Origin: Pelomonas asaccharophilus_A
Lineage (GTDB): Bacteria; Pseudomonadota; Gammaproteobacteria; Burkholderiales; Burkholderiaceae_C
Length of the DNA: 64,000 nt
Direction of reading: 5' to 3'
Assembly: GCF_031458115.1 (NCBI RefSeq)
Contig: NZ_JAVDXV010000009.1
Span: forward strand, 186,001-250,000
Made by a program: the position numbers and the translations under genes. Positions 18,495 through 27,258 of the stretch are shown here, piece by piece; position 1 is the first letter of the stretch, and each line of letters begins with the position of its first letter. The notes under the pieces were generated by a model. The model was not told the DNA's origin, ran no database searches, and saw only the letters and a program-made list of their open reading frames with translations.

Positions 18495-21370
18495 TGGACG
18501 CCGGCTCGCAAGCCGACCTGACGGCCACCGATTGGCAGCGCCTGTCCGCGCTGTTCGACGAACTGGCCGACCTGCCCACCGGCGAGCGCGAGGCGCAGCT
18601 GGCCGCGTTGCAGCCGCCCGAGCTGGTGGCGCGGCTGCGCCGCATGCTGGCCTCGCTGCCCGACGACGATGCCACCGTGCTGGTCGGGCCGACCGGCTTC
18701 AACACCCAGCTGGCCCACGCGCTGAACAACGCGACCGAGCACACATCCCGCCCGGCCGAACCTGGCGACCGCCTGGGCGCCTGGTGCCTGGCCGAGCTGC
18801 TGGGCGAAGGCGGCATGGGCCAGGTCTGGCGCGCCGAGCGGGCCGACGGGCTCTACCAGGGCGAGGCCGCCATCAAGCTGCTGCGCGACGACCTCGCCGG
18901 CCCCGGCCTGGCCGCGCGCTTCGCCCGCGAGCGCGCGCTGCTGGGGCGGTTGACGCACCCGGGCATCGCGCGGCTGCTGGATGCCGGCGAGCAGGACGGC
19001 CGCGCTTTCCTGGTGCTGGAGTACGTGGCCGGACGCACGCTTTCCGAGCATGTGCGGGAAATGGGGCTAGGCCTCGTGGAGCGCGTGAAGCTGCTCATCG
19101 AGGTGGCGCGCGCCGTGGAACACGCGCATGCGCAGCTCATCGTGCACCGCGACCTCAAGCCCAGCAACGTCATGGTGGAAGACGTGCGCCCCTCGCTCGC
19201 GGGTACGCGCGCGGTCCCCCGAGGGGACGCCGCCGCCCTTGGGAGCGGCCCGGCAGGCGGCTACGCCGGCCAGACCAAGCTGCTGGACTTCGGCATCGCC
19301 GGCCTGCTGGACGACTCGGGCCAGCAGGCCGACAGCCAGTTGACGCAGATCTCCGGCCGGCGCCTGACGCCGGCCTATGCCGCGCCCGAGCAGATCGCCG
19401 GCGGGCCCATAGGCGTCGCGACCGACATCTACTCGCTGGGCGTCATGCTGTACGAGCTGGCCAGCGGCCGGCTGCCGTTCGGCCAGCGCGGCGCCAGCCG
19501 CACGGCCATGGAGCATGCGGTGCTGCACGGCGAGGCGCTGCGCATCACGCGCACGGTCGGTCTGGGCGAGACCCACACCGCCGGCACGGACGCCGGCCCC
19601 GGCCGCCCGGCCGACGTCACGCGCGCCGCAGGCGACCTGGAGGCCGTCGCGGCCAAGGCGCTGCGCAAGGATCCGGCCGAGCGCTATGCCAGCGTGGCTG
19701 GCTTCATCGACGACCTGCAATGCTGGCTGGCGCAGCGCCCGGTCAGCGTGCGCGCCGAAGACTGGCGCCACCGCACCCACCTCTGGTTCCGCCGCAATGC
19801 GGCGCTGGCGCTGGGCGGCAGCCTGGTGCTGGCCGCGCTGAGCGTGGGCCTGGGCGTGAGCCTGTGGCAGCGCGACGAGGCGCAGGCCGCCGCGCGCCAG
19901 AGCGAGGAGGTCACGCGCTACCTGACCGAGCTGCTGGCCTCGGCCAACCCCGACAAGCATGGCGGCCACATCCCCACCATCTTCGAAGTGCTGGAGAAGA
20001 GCCGCGTCAACCTGCAGCAGCGCTTCGCCGGCGACGACCTGACCTACATCCGCGTGCTGGACGTGCTGGTCGTGACCTACTCGGACATGAACCGCCACGA
20101 CATCGCGATCCCGCTCGCCAAGGAGCTGATCGCCGTCAACGCGCGTCACTGGGGCGACGACGCCGAGCCCACGCTGATCGCGCGGCTGCGGCTGGCGCGC
20201 ATCTACACGGCGCTGGGCTCGCCGCTGGAAGTCATCGCGCTGTGCGAGCCCATGCTGCCCGCCTTCGCCGCGGCCCGTCCCGGCACGCTGCTGGAGGACG
20301 AGTACGAGAGCATGCTGTACCAGCTCATCGTCTCCTACGCGGGCGTGGCCCGCATCGACGACGCGCTGGCCACGCACGCCAAGGCCTGGCCGCTGGTGCA
20401 GAAGATCTACAAGCCCAGCGACTACGAGTACGTCTACTACAACAACTACATGTACCAGTTGCGCCTGGCCGAGGGCAAGCTGCTGGAGGCCGAGCAGACC
20501 ATCGCGAGCACGCGGCCGTCCTGGGCCACCGCGCCGGCGCATCGCGCGCGCTTCGTGCAGCGCCAGCGCATGCACCTGTGGACCATGCAGGCCCGGCTGG
20601 GCCGCCCCGAGGGCAGTGTCGAGAACGCGCACGCGCTCATCAAGGACATCGACGCGCTGATGGGCCCCGGCAACTCCAGCAGCCAGCGCATGCGCGGCGA
20701 CCTGGCCCGCCATTTCGTCGAACTCGGCCAGTACGCCGAGGCCGTGCAGGTCTATGCCGAACAGGAGCGCGGCCTGCCAGCCGAAGCCGCCGAGCACCCC
20801 ACGCTGCGGCTGCCGCGAGAGAGTGCCGCGCTACTGGCGCGTGCGCTGGCCCAGCCCGAGCGGGCGGCCGAATGGCTGCCCAAGGCACGCCGCGTCGCCG
20901 ACGAGTTGGCGAGCAGCCCCGACATCAGCGGTCCGCCCCGGGTCGAGGCCAGCTTGGCCGTCGCCCGCGTGGGCCTGCGCCTGGGAGACCTGGCGCTCGC
21001 CCGCGGCGCGCTGGCGCCACTGCTGGACCTGCAAGCCCAGCCCTGGCTGCAGCCCCACGCGCAGCTGCGCAGCCGCATCGCGCAGCTGCAGGGCGAGCTG
21101 GCCCGCGCCAACGGCCGGCGCGATGCCGGTGTGGCCGAGCTGCGCCAGCGCGTGCAGTTGCTGGACTCGCTGCAGCAGCCGCAAGGCCTGCCCCACTGGC
21201 GCGCGCAACTGGACCTGGCGGCCAGCCTGATCGGCACGCCGGAGGCCGCCGCGGCGCTGCAGCGCGCCGACGCGCTGCGGCCCGACTGGCTGCAGTCCCA
21301 CCCGCTGGACACGCTGCGCGCCGAGCTGGGCCGCGGCCAGTGGCGGCCGCAATGGGGCGGCCAGCTCTAG
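18494..21370 (+). CDS. Membrane Ser/Thr protein kinase with TPR-like C-terminus, in-frame repeat insertion
   Basis: 958 residues. Kinase domain about 95-400: glycine loop LGEGGMGQVWRAE, catalytic Lys in AAIKLL, VHRDLKPSNV at about 217, LDFGIA at about 264 and YAAPEQ. One transmembrane helix follows at about 435-458 (LALGGSLVLAALSVGLGVSL). The rest (about 460-958) is an alpha-helical TPR-like region, probably periplasmic, that could sense a signal. Between HRDLKPSNVMV and KLLDFG there are about 31 residues where relatives have five or six; the extra DNA is an inverted copy of a dispersed repeat (19189-19228). The reading frame is kept. Translationally coupled to the sigma factor gene, which is its likely substrate. 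Confidence 0.92.
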   Translation: MDAGSQADLTATDWQRLSALFDELADLPTGEREAQLAALQPPELVARLRRMLASLPDDDATVLVGPTGFNTQLAHALNNATEHTSRPAEPGDRLGAWCLAELLGEGGMGQVWRAERADGLYQGEAAIKLLRDDLAGPGLAARFARERALLGRLTHPGIARLLDAGEQDGRAFLVLEYVAGRTLSEHVREMGLGLVERVKLLIEVARAVEHAHAQLIVHRDLKPSNVMVEDVRPSLAGTRAVPRGDAAALGSGPAGGYAGQTKLLDFGIAGLLDDSGQQADSQLTQISGRRLTPAYAAPEQIAGGPIGVATDIYSLGVMLYELASGRLPFGQRGASRTAMEHAVLHGEALRITRTVGLGETHTAGTDAGPGRPADVTRAAGDLEAVAAKALRKDPAERYASVAGFIDDLQCWLAQRPVSVRAEDWRHRTHLWFRRNAALALGGSLVLAALSVGLGVSLWQRDEAQAAARQSEEVTRYLTELLASANPDKHGGHIPTIFEVLEKSRVNLQQRFAGDDLTYIRVLDVLVVTYSDMNRHDIAIPLAKELIAVNARHWGDDAEPTLIARLRLARIYTALGSPLEVIALCEPMLPAFAAARPGTLLEDEYESMLYQLIVSYAGVARIDDALATHAKAWPLVQKIYKPSDYEYVYYNNYMYQLRLAEGKLLEAEQTIASTRPSWATAPAHRARFVQRQRMHLWTMQARLGRPEGSVENAHALIKDIDALMGPGNSSSQRMRGDLARHFVELGQYAEAVQVYAEQERGLPAEAAEHPTLRLPRESAALLARALAQPERAAEWLPKARRVADELASSPDISGPPRVEASLAVARVGLRLGDLALARGALAPLLDLQAQPWLQPHAQLRSRIAQLQGELARANGRRDAGVAELRQRVQLLDSLQQPQGLPHWRAQLDLAASLIGTPEAAAALQRADALRPDWLQSHPLDTLRAELGRGQWRPQWGGQL
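19189..19228 (-). repeat. Dispersed palindromic repeat, copy B, inside the kinase gene
   Basis: Read on the minus strand it has the pattern C-run/TCG/G-run, a self-complementary middle and a G-run, as in the intergenic copies at 6122-6157 and 55527-55570. It lies in frame within the kinase catalytic region and encodes the low-complexity RPSLAGTRAVPRGD segment. Confidence 0.6.
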
Positions 21371-21476
21371 AGCTGGCGCTCTACAGCAAATCACGTTTCA
21401 GCGCGTTTACCCGGAGCACCGCGGCGGCGCCGCCCAGTTACCTTGGCGTTCCTGACAAGACCAAGGAGACAGCCCC

Positions 21477-23177
21477 ATGGCCACCATCGCCGCCGACCAG
21501 CTCTCGCTGCCGCGCCTGTACCACTGGGAGCGCACCACCGCCGGCCGCATCGCGCTGACCCAGCCCATGGGCGGGCCGCAGGTCAAGGACTACACCTGGG
21601 CCCAGGTCGCCGACGAGACGCGGCGCATGGCCGCCTTCCTGAAGGCCAAGGGCCAGGCCGAGGGCTGGCCCGCCGACGCCAAGATCGCCATCCTGTCCAA
21701 AAACTGCGCCTGGTGGCTGATGACCGACCTGGCCATCTGGATGGCCGGCTACGTCTCGGTGCCGCTGTACCCGACGCTTGCCGCCGAAACCATCACGCAG
21801 ATCCTCACGCACAGCGAGGCGCGCTTCATCTTCGTCGGCAAGCTGGACGGCTGGGAAGGAATGAAGCCCGGCGTGCTGCCCAGCCTGCCCGGCGCCAGCT
21901 ATGCCCTGTCGCCCGACGACGCGAAGAAGACCTACGAAAGCTGGGACGCCATCTGCGCCCGCACCGAGCCCATGAAGGGCGAGCTCGTGCGCGGCGCCGA
22001 CGAACTCTGCACGCTGATCTACACCTCGGGCACCACCGGCAACCCCAAGGGCGTCATGCACAACTTCGGCGGCTTCGCCTGGGCCATCGGCGAGGGGCTG
22101 ATCCGTTTCCCGATGAGCGCCGACGACCGCATGCTGTCCTATCTGCCGCTGGCCCACGTGGCCGAACGCGTGCTGGTGGAGCACGGCTGGCTGAAGACGG
22201 GCATGCGGCTGTTCTTCGCCGAGTCGCTGGACACCTTCACGGCCGACCTGCAGCGCGCGCGCCCCACCATCTTCTTCAGCGTGCCGCGGCTGTGGGTCAA
22301 GTTCCAGCAGGGCGTGCAGGCCAAGATGCCGCAGCAGAAACTCAACAAGCTGCTGCGCCTACCCATCATCGGCGGGCTGGTGCGCAAGAAGATCATGAAG
22401 GCGCTGGGGCTGGATCAATGCCGCATCGCCGTGGGCGGCGCCGCGCCCATGCCCATTGCGCTGCTTGAGTGGTACGGCGCGCTGGGCCTGCACATCAACG
22501 AGGGCTACGGCATGACCGAGAACCTGGCGCTGTCGCACATGACGCTGCCGGGCGTGAACCAGCGCGGCACCGTAGGCCCCGCCTATGCCGGCGTGCAGAC
22601 CCGCATCGACCCCGCGAACGGCGAGCTGCAGATGCGCAGCCCGGCGCTGATGCTCGGCTACTACAAGGAGCCGGGCCTGACCGCCGAGGCGCTGACCGAT
22701 GACGGCTGGCTGCACACCGGCGACAAGGTCACGCAGGACAAGGACGGCTGCGTGCGCATCACCGGCCGCGTGAAGGACTTGTTCAAGACCAGCAAGGGCA
22801 AGTACGTGGCGCCCGCGCCGATTGAAGACAAGCTGGGCATGAACCCCAACATCGAGGCCTGCTGCGTGGCCGGCGCCAACATGGGGCAGCCGCTGGGCAT
22901 CGCGATGCTGTCGCCCGCGGGCCTGCAGCGCGCCAGCACCGACGCCGAGAAGACGGCGCTGATGGCCGAGCTCAGCAAGCACCTGGACGACGTCAACGCG
23001 CGGCTGGACCCGCACGAGCAGCTGGACGCGCTGGTGGTCATCCAGACGCCATGGACCGTGGACAACGGCTTCATCACGCCCACCTTCAAGGTCAAGCGCA
23101 ACCGCATCGAGGAAGCTTACGGCGGCAAGTTCGAGGCCTGGGTGGGCAAGCGGGCGAAAGTGCTGTTTGGTGATTGA
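21477..23177 (+). CDS. Long-chain acyl-CoA synthetase (AMP-forming)
   Basis: 566 residues. The AMP-binding motif IYTSGTTGNPKGVMHNF lies at about residue 180. A5-type EGYGMTEN and the Asp/Arg motif GWLHTGDK plus ITGRVKDLFKTSKGKYVAP complete the adenylation fold. This subgroup resembles bacterial long-chain fatty-acid CoA ligases of the FadD15/bubblegum type. It would activate free fatty acids with ATP and CoA. AAGGAG lies 8 bases before the ATG. The next gene starts inside its last codons (overlap of about 8 bases), so the two are co-translated. Substrate chain length is not determined by what I can see. Confidence 0.92.
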   Translation: MATIAADQLSLPRLYHWERTTAGRIALTQPMGGPQVKDYTWAQVADETRRMAAFLKAKGQAEGWPADAKIAILSKNCAWWLMTDLAIWMAGYVSVPLYPTLAAETITQILTHSEARFIFVGKLDGWEGMKPGVLPSLPGASYALSPDDAKKTYESWDAICARTEPMKGELVRGADELCTLIYTSGTTGNPKGVMHNFGGFAWAIGEGLIRFPMSADDRMLSYLPLAHVAERVLVEHGWLKTGMRLFFAESLDTFTADLQRARPTIFFSVPRLWVKFQQGVQAKMPQQKLNKLLRLPIIGGLVRKKIMKALGLDQCRIAVGGAAPMPIALLEWYGALGLHINEGYGMTENLALSHMTLPGVNQRGTVGPAYAGVQTRIDPANGELQMRSPALMLGYYKEPGLTAEALTDDGWLHTGDKVTQDKDGCVRITGRVKDLFKTSKGKYVAPAPIEDKLGMNPNIEACCVAGANMGQPLGIAMLSPAGLQRASTDAEKTALMAELSKHLDDVNARLDPHEQLDALVVIQTPWTVDNGFITPTFKVKRNRIEEAYGGKFEAWVGKRAKVLFGD

Positions 23178-23733
23178 GCGCGTTGCCGCGCTGCTGCTGG
23201 CCTGCGGCTGCGGCGCGGCGCTTGCGGAGGTGCCCGAGACCTTCGAGAGCAAGCGTTACGACGTGCACCAGGTGTCGGGCATGAGCCTGCTGGAGGCCCT
23301 GAACCAGGCCACGCCGATCCGTCCGGAAGGGCAACCCTTTCACGGCTACACGGACTGGCGCGTGCACTGGAACTACCGGTACAAGGTGCAGGCCGACGGC
23401 CTGTGCGCGCTGACGGTCGTGAATGTGCGGCTGGCGGTCACGATGACGTTGCCCGACCTGAAGCAGAGCACGTCCGAGGGCGCAACCCAGTTCGCGCGCT
23501 ACTACCCCGCGCTCGTCGAACACGAGGAAGGCCATCGGCGCGTGGGCCAGGGCGCGGCGCGCGACGTCGCCGCGGCGCTGGGCGAGTTGCCGCCCATGTA
23601 CGGCTGCGCATTGCTGGAGCAGGAGGTCGCCCGCACGGCCGGCGCCATCATCGAGCGCGCCAAGCGCGAGAACAAGGCCTACGACGTCAGGACCCGGCAC
23701 GGCTGCACGCAGGGCGCCTGCCTGATCCACTAG
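23170..23733 (+). CDS. DUF922-type putative secreted Zn-dependent protease
   Basis: 187 residues from a GTG start overlapping the acyl-CoA synthetase end (a TTG one codon earlier is also possible). A signal peptide (VAALLLACGCGAALA) points to the envelope. The body matches DUF922 proteins: YDVHQVSGMSLLEAL, DWRVHWNY and the HExxH zinc motif HEEGH at about residue 118. Family members are predicted periplasmic metalloproteases with no firm substrate. The TAG stop is formed by the CTAG at the very start of the palindromic element 23730-24000, so the final codon context may have been changed by insertion of that element. Confidence 0.82.
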   Translation: MIERVAALLLACGCGAALAEVPETFESKRYDVHQVSGMSLLEALNQATPIRPEGQPFHGYTDWRVHWNYRYKVQADGLCALTVVNVRLAVTMTLPDLKQSTSEGATQFARYYPALVEHEEGHRRVGQGAARDVAAALGELPPMYGCALLEQEVARTAGAIIERAKRENKAYDVRTRHGCTQGACLIH

Positions 23734-24000
23734 GGCCTGTTAACACTACGGCAGCGGGTCGCGTTGAGGCCAGAAAGCCCGCGAACAAGGCGCAAAGCGG
23801 AGCCGGGTTGCACACCCGGCGAGCATTTGCAACGCAGCACGCGGGCTTTCTGGCCTCAACCCTAAGGGAAGGCCATCCGCCAGGGGCCACTCGGCGTTGC
23901 ACCGCTGGCCCGCATATCAATGCGGGCGGCGCGCTGCGCCTTGATTGGCCCCTGGCGGATGGCCTTCGCGACCCACTGCCGTAGCGTTAACAGGCCCTAG
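23730..24000. mobile_element. MITE-like cloverleaf element of nested inverted repeats
   Basis: A 271-bp element bounded by CTAG on both sides. Terminal inverted repeats of 34 bases (23730-23763 and 23967-24000) differ at two positions. Inside are two perfect long stems: 21 bp (23763-23783 with 23840-23860) and 22 bp (23868-23889 with 23946-23967). Each encloses a 7-bp mini-hairpin (23802-23820 and 23909-23926). It can thus fold into an outer stem carrying two arms. It encodes no transposase. It fills exactly the space between two convergent genes, and each TAG stop codon lies in a terminal CTAG. The CTAG flanks could be a 4-base target duplication as made by IS5-type elements. It probably also terminates transcription from both sides. 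Confidence 0.75.
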
Positions 24001-24902
24001 CCCCGCCAGTAGTCGGGGCGGCCGTAGTGGCCGCGCAGGTGCTCCACCCACAAGCGGGTTCGCAGCGGCAGGTGGCGCGACTGCGGGAACACCGCATAGA
24101 TTCCGTTGGGCGGCGCGGCGAACTCGTCCAGCACGCTGACCAGCCGGCCCGCCGCAAGGTCGGCCTCCACCTCCCAGGTGCTGCGCCAGGCCAGACCCAG
24201 GCCCGCCACGCACCAGTCGTGCAGCACCTGGCCGTCGCTGCAGTCCAGCCGGCCGACCGGCCGCAGATGCTGCACCACGCCGTCGACCTGGAAGGCCCAG
24301 CCGCGCACCTGGCTGGCCTCGGAGCTGAGCGTCAGGCAGGCGTGGCGCACCAGCTCGTCGGGGTGCCGCGGCGTGCCCGCCCGCTTCAGATAGCCGGGCG
24401 CCCCGACACACAGCCGGCGGTTGTCGGCCAGCCGCGTGCTGACCAGGCTGGAGTCCGGCAGGTCGCCCACACGCACGGCGCAGTCAAAGCCCTCGTGCAC
24501 GATGTCCACGACGCGGTCGCTGAGGTTCAGCGACAGGCTGAGGTCCGCATGCTCGGCCAGGAAGCCGGGCACCAGCGGCGCCACATGGCGGCGGCCGAAG
24601 CCGGCCGGCGCCGTCACGCGCAGGTGGCCGCTGGCCTTCAGCCCGCCGGCGCTGACGGCTGCCTCGGCGTCGGCCAGCTGTGCGACCAGGCGCTGGCAGT
24701 CCTCCAGAAAGGCCTGGCCCTCGGGCGTCAGCGTCAGCCGCCGCGTCGTGCGCAGCAGCAGCTTCACGCCCAGCCGCGCCTCCAGCGCATCCAGCCGCCG
24801 GCTCATGACAGCGGGCGCCACGCCCTCCACCTGCGCCGCGGCCGTCAGGCTGCCTTTGGCCGCCACCAACACGAAGGACTCCATCTGCTTGAGCTTGTCC
24901 AT
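23997..24902 (-). CDS. LysR-family transcriptional regulator
   Basis: 301 residues. The N-terminal winged helix-turn-helix (MDKLKQMESFVLVAAKGSLT, VAPAVMSRRLDALEARLGVKLL) and the substrate-binding domain typical of the CrgA-like subgroup are complete (LRVTAPAGFGRRHVAPLV, FDCAVRVGDLPDSSLVS). The ATG at 24902 gives the family's standard length; 15 extra codons exist upstream. It is divergent from malate synthase G with 155 bases between starts, so regulation of glcB is possible but unproven. Its stop codon lies in the terminal repeat of the palindromic element. Confidence 0.92.
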   Translation of the reverse strand: MDKLKQMESFVLVAAKGSLTAAAQVEGVAPAVMSRRLDALEARLGVKLLLRTTRRLTLTPEGQAFLEDCQRLVAQLADAEAAVSAGGLKASGHLRVTAPAGFGRRHVAPLVPGFLAEHADLSLSLNLSDRVVDIVHEGFDCAVRVGDLPDSSLVSTRLADNRRLCVGAPGYLKRAGTPRHPDELVRHACLTLSSEASQVRGWAFQVDGVVQHLRPVGRLDCSDGQVLHDWCVAGLGLAWRSTWEVEADLAAGRLVSVLDEFAAPPNGIYAVFPQSRHLPLRTRLWVEHLRGHYGRPDYWRG

Positions 24903-25057
24903 GCCGCGATTGTGCTGACTCGCCGAATGAAAAATGACGGCCACCACAAGGATCTTTGCGTTTCAGTCACAGATACCTTGCGTGCACTGCAGCAAATAAG
25001 GGCTCGCGCGCGGGCAAGATGCCAGGCAATCTTTCATCGCCGCCAACGGAGATCGCC

Positions 25058-27229
25058 ATGCCCCGCACCACCCTCCACCGCCTGCAGGTCGACGCCGACC
25101 TGGCCCGCTTCATCGCCTCCGAGGTGCTGCCCGGCACCGGTGTGGAAGAAGATGCCTTCTGGGCCGGCTTCTCGGCCATCGCGCACGACCTGGCCCCCAA
25201 GAACCGCGCGCTGCTGGCCGAGCGCGACCGGCTGCAATCCGAGATCGATGCCTGGCACGAGGCGCACCCCGGCCCGATCGCCGACATGCCGGCCTACAAG
25301 GCCTTCCTGACGCGCATCGGCTATCTGGTCGACGCACCGGCCTCCGTGCGCGCGACGACCGCCAACGTCGACGCCGAACTGGCGCTGCAGGCCGGCCCGC
25401 AGCTGGTGGTGCCCATCCTGAACGCGCGCTACGCGCTGAACGCGGCCAACGCGCGCTGGGGCTCGCTGTACGACGCGCTGTACGGCACCGACGCCATTCC
25501 CGAGACCGACGGCGCGACGCGTGCGGGCGGCTACAACGCCAAGCGCGGCGCCAAGGTCATCGCGTTCGCCCGCCAGGTGCTGGACCAGGCCGCACCGCTG
25601 GCCGCCGGTTCGCATGCGGACTCGACCGGCTACCGCGTCGAGGGCGGCCAGCTGGTCGTCGCGCTGGCCTCGGGCGCCACGACGGGCCTGAAGGACGCGG
25701 CGGCCTTCGCCGGCTACCAGGGCGATGCCGCCGCACCGAGCAGCGTGCTGCTGGTCCACCACGGCCTGCACCTGGACATCCGCATCGACCGCAGCACGCC
25801 CATCGGCAGCAGCGACGCGGCCGGCGTGGCGGACGTGGTGCTGGAATCCGCGCTGTCCACCATCCTGGATCTGGAGGACTCGGTCGCCGCCGTCGACGCC
25901 GAGGACAAGCTGCTGGCCTACCGCAACTGGCTGGGCATCCAGCTGGGCACGCTGACCGAGGAGGTCGCCAAGGGCGGCAAGACGTTCACGCGCCGCCTGA
26001 ACGCCGACCGCGTCTACACGGCACCCGCCGGTGGCGCCGTCACGCTGCACGGCCGCTCGCTGATGTTCGTGCGCAATGTGGGCCACCTGATGACCAACCC
26101 GGCCATCCTGCTGGACGACGGCAGCGAGATTCCCGAGGGCATCATGGATGCGGTCGTCACGACGACCATCGCGATGCACGACCTGAAGCGCCGCGGCAAC
26201 AGCCGCACGGGCAGCGTCTACATCGTGAAGCCCAAGATGCACGGCCCCGCAGAAGTGGCCTTCGCCGCCGAGCTGTTCACACGCGTGGAGCAGCTGCTGG
26301 GCCTGCCGGACAGCACCGTCAAGCTGGGCATCATGGACGAGGAGCGCCGCACGTCGGTCAACCTGAAGGCCTGCATCGCCGCGGCCGCCAGCCGCGTCGC
26401 CTTCATCAACACCGGCTTCCTGGACCGCACCGGCGACGAGATGCACACCGCCATGCGCGCCGGCCCGATGCTGCGCAAGGGCGACATGAAGACCAGCAGT
26501 TGGATCCAGGCTTACGAACGCAGCAATGTGCTGACGGGACTGTCCTGCGGCCTGCGCGGCCGCGCGCAGATCGGCAAGGGCATGTGGGCCATGCCGGACC
26601 TGATGGCCGCGATGCTGGAGCAGAAGGTGGGCCATCCCAAGGCCGGCGCCAACACCGCCTGGGTGCCCTCGCCCACCGCCGCGACGCTGCATGCGCTGCA
26701 CTACCACCAGGTCAGCGTCGCCGCCGTGCAGCAGGAACTGGAGAAGGTGGACCTGGCCGCCGAACGCGACGCCATCCTGAACGCGCTGCTGACCATCCCC
26801 GTCGCACCCACCGCCGACTGGACGCCCGAGCAGCGCCAGCAGGAGCTGGACAACAACGTGCAGGGCATCCTGGGCTACGTCGTGCGCTGGGTAGACCAGG
26901 GCGTGGGCTGCTCCAAGGTGCCCGACATCAACGGCGTGGGCCTGATGGAAGACCGCGCGACGCTGCGCATCTCCAGCCAGCACATCGCCAACTGGCTGCG
27001 CCACGGCGTCGTGACGGCCGAGCAGGTGCGCGCGACCTTTGCGCGCATGGCGCTGGTCGTGGACGGCCAGAACGCCGCCGACCCGGCCTACCGGCCGCTG
27101 GCCGACAACCCGCAGGACGCGGCCATGCAGGCCGCGCTGGACCTGGTGTTCAAGGGCGAGGCCCAGCCCAGCGGCTACACGGAGCCGCTGCTGCATGCGT
27201 GGCGACTGCGGGTAAAGGCGCGCGCCTGA
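25058..27229 (+). CDS. glcB: Malate synthase G
   Basis: Condenses glyoxylate and acetyl-CoA to malate, the second reaction of the glyoxylate/glycolate pathway, in the cytoplasm. The product is 723 residues, the same length as the E. coli G-form. Family segments are visible: LILDLEDSVAAVDAEDK-like TILDLEDSVAAVDAEDK, FVRNVGHLMTNPAI, KLGIMDEERRTSVNLKA, RAGPMLRKGDMK and ISSQHIANWLRHG. The ATG at 25058 matches the family start MPRTTLHRLQVD. It would let the cell grow on acetate, fatty acids or glycolate, consistent with the nearby acyl-CoA synthetase. It is a single-gene unit facing a LysR gene. Confidence 0.96.
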   Translation: MPRTTLHRLQVDADLARFIASEVLPGTGVEEDAFWAGFSAIAHDLAPKNRALLAERDRLQSEIDAWHEAHPGPIADMPAYKAFLTRIGYLVDAPASVRATTANVDAELALQAGPQLVVPILNARYALNAANARWGSLYDALYGTDAIPETDGATRAGGYNAKRGAKVIAFARQVLDQAAPLAAGSHADSTGYRVEGGQLVVALASGATTGLKDAAAFAGYQGDAAAPSSVLLVHHGLHLDIRIDRSTPIGSSDAAGVADVVLESALSTILDLEDSVAAVDAEDKLLAYRNWLGIQLGTLTEEVAKGGKTFTRRLNADRVYTAPAGGAVTLHGRSLMFVRNVGHLMTNPAILLDDGSEIPEGIMDAVVTTTIAMHDLKRRGNSRTGSVYIVKPKMHGPAEVAFAAELFTRVEQLLGLPDSTVKLGIMDEERRTSVNLKACIAAAASRVAFINTGFLDRTGDEMHTAMRAGPMLRKGDMKTSSWIQAYERSNVLTGLSCGLRGRAQIGKGMWAMPDLMAAMLEQKVGHPKAGANTAWVPSPTAATLHALHYHQVSVAAVQQELEKVDLAAERDAILNALLTIPVAPTADWTPEQRQQELDNNVQGILGYVVRWVDQGVGCSKVPDINGVGLMEDRATLRISSQHIANWLRHGVVTAEQVRATFARMALVVDGQNAADPAYRPLADNPQDAAMQAALDLVFKGEAQPSGYTEPLLHAWRLRVKARA

Positions 27230-27258
27230 CCAGGCCGCCGCTGCTAGGCTTGCACTCC

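Noticed and set aside
23734..23996. Small protein genes within the palindromic element (for example the 77-codon minus frame)
   Set aside because: The peptides simply translate the inverted repeats, repeat each other (GFLAST-like segments) and have no start context; the element is structural.
25034..27196. Long open frame antisense to malate synthase G (about 720 codons)
   Set aside because: It mirrors a certain gene; the product is His/Gln/Arg/Val-rich with no family features. Such frames arise from strong third-position GC bias. The same holds for long frames opposite the GH3 gene (13558-15735) and the TonB receptors (33200-35992, 46956-49184).
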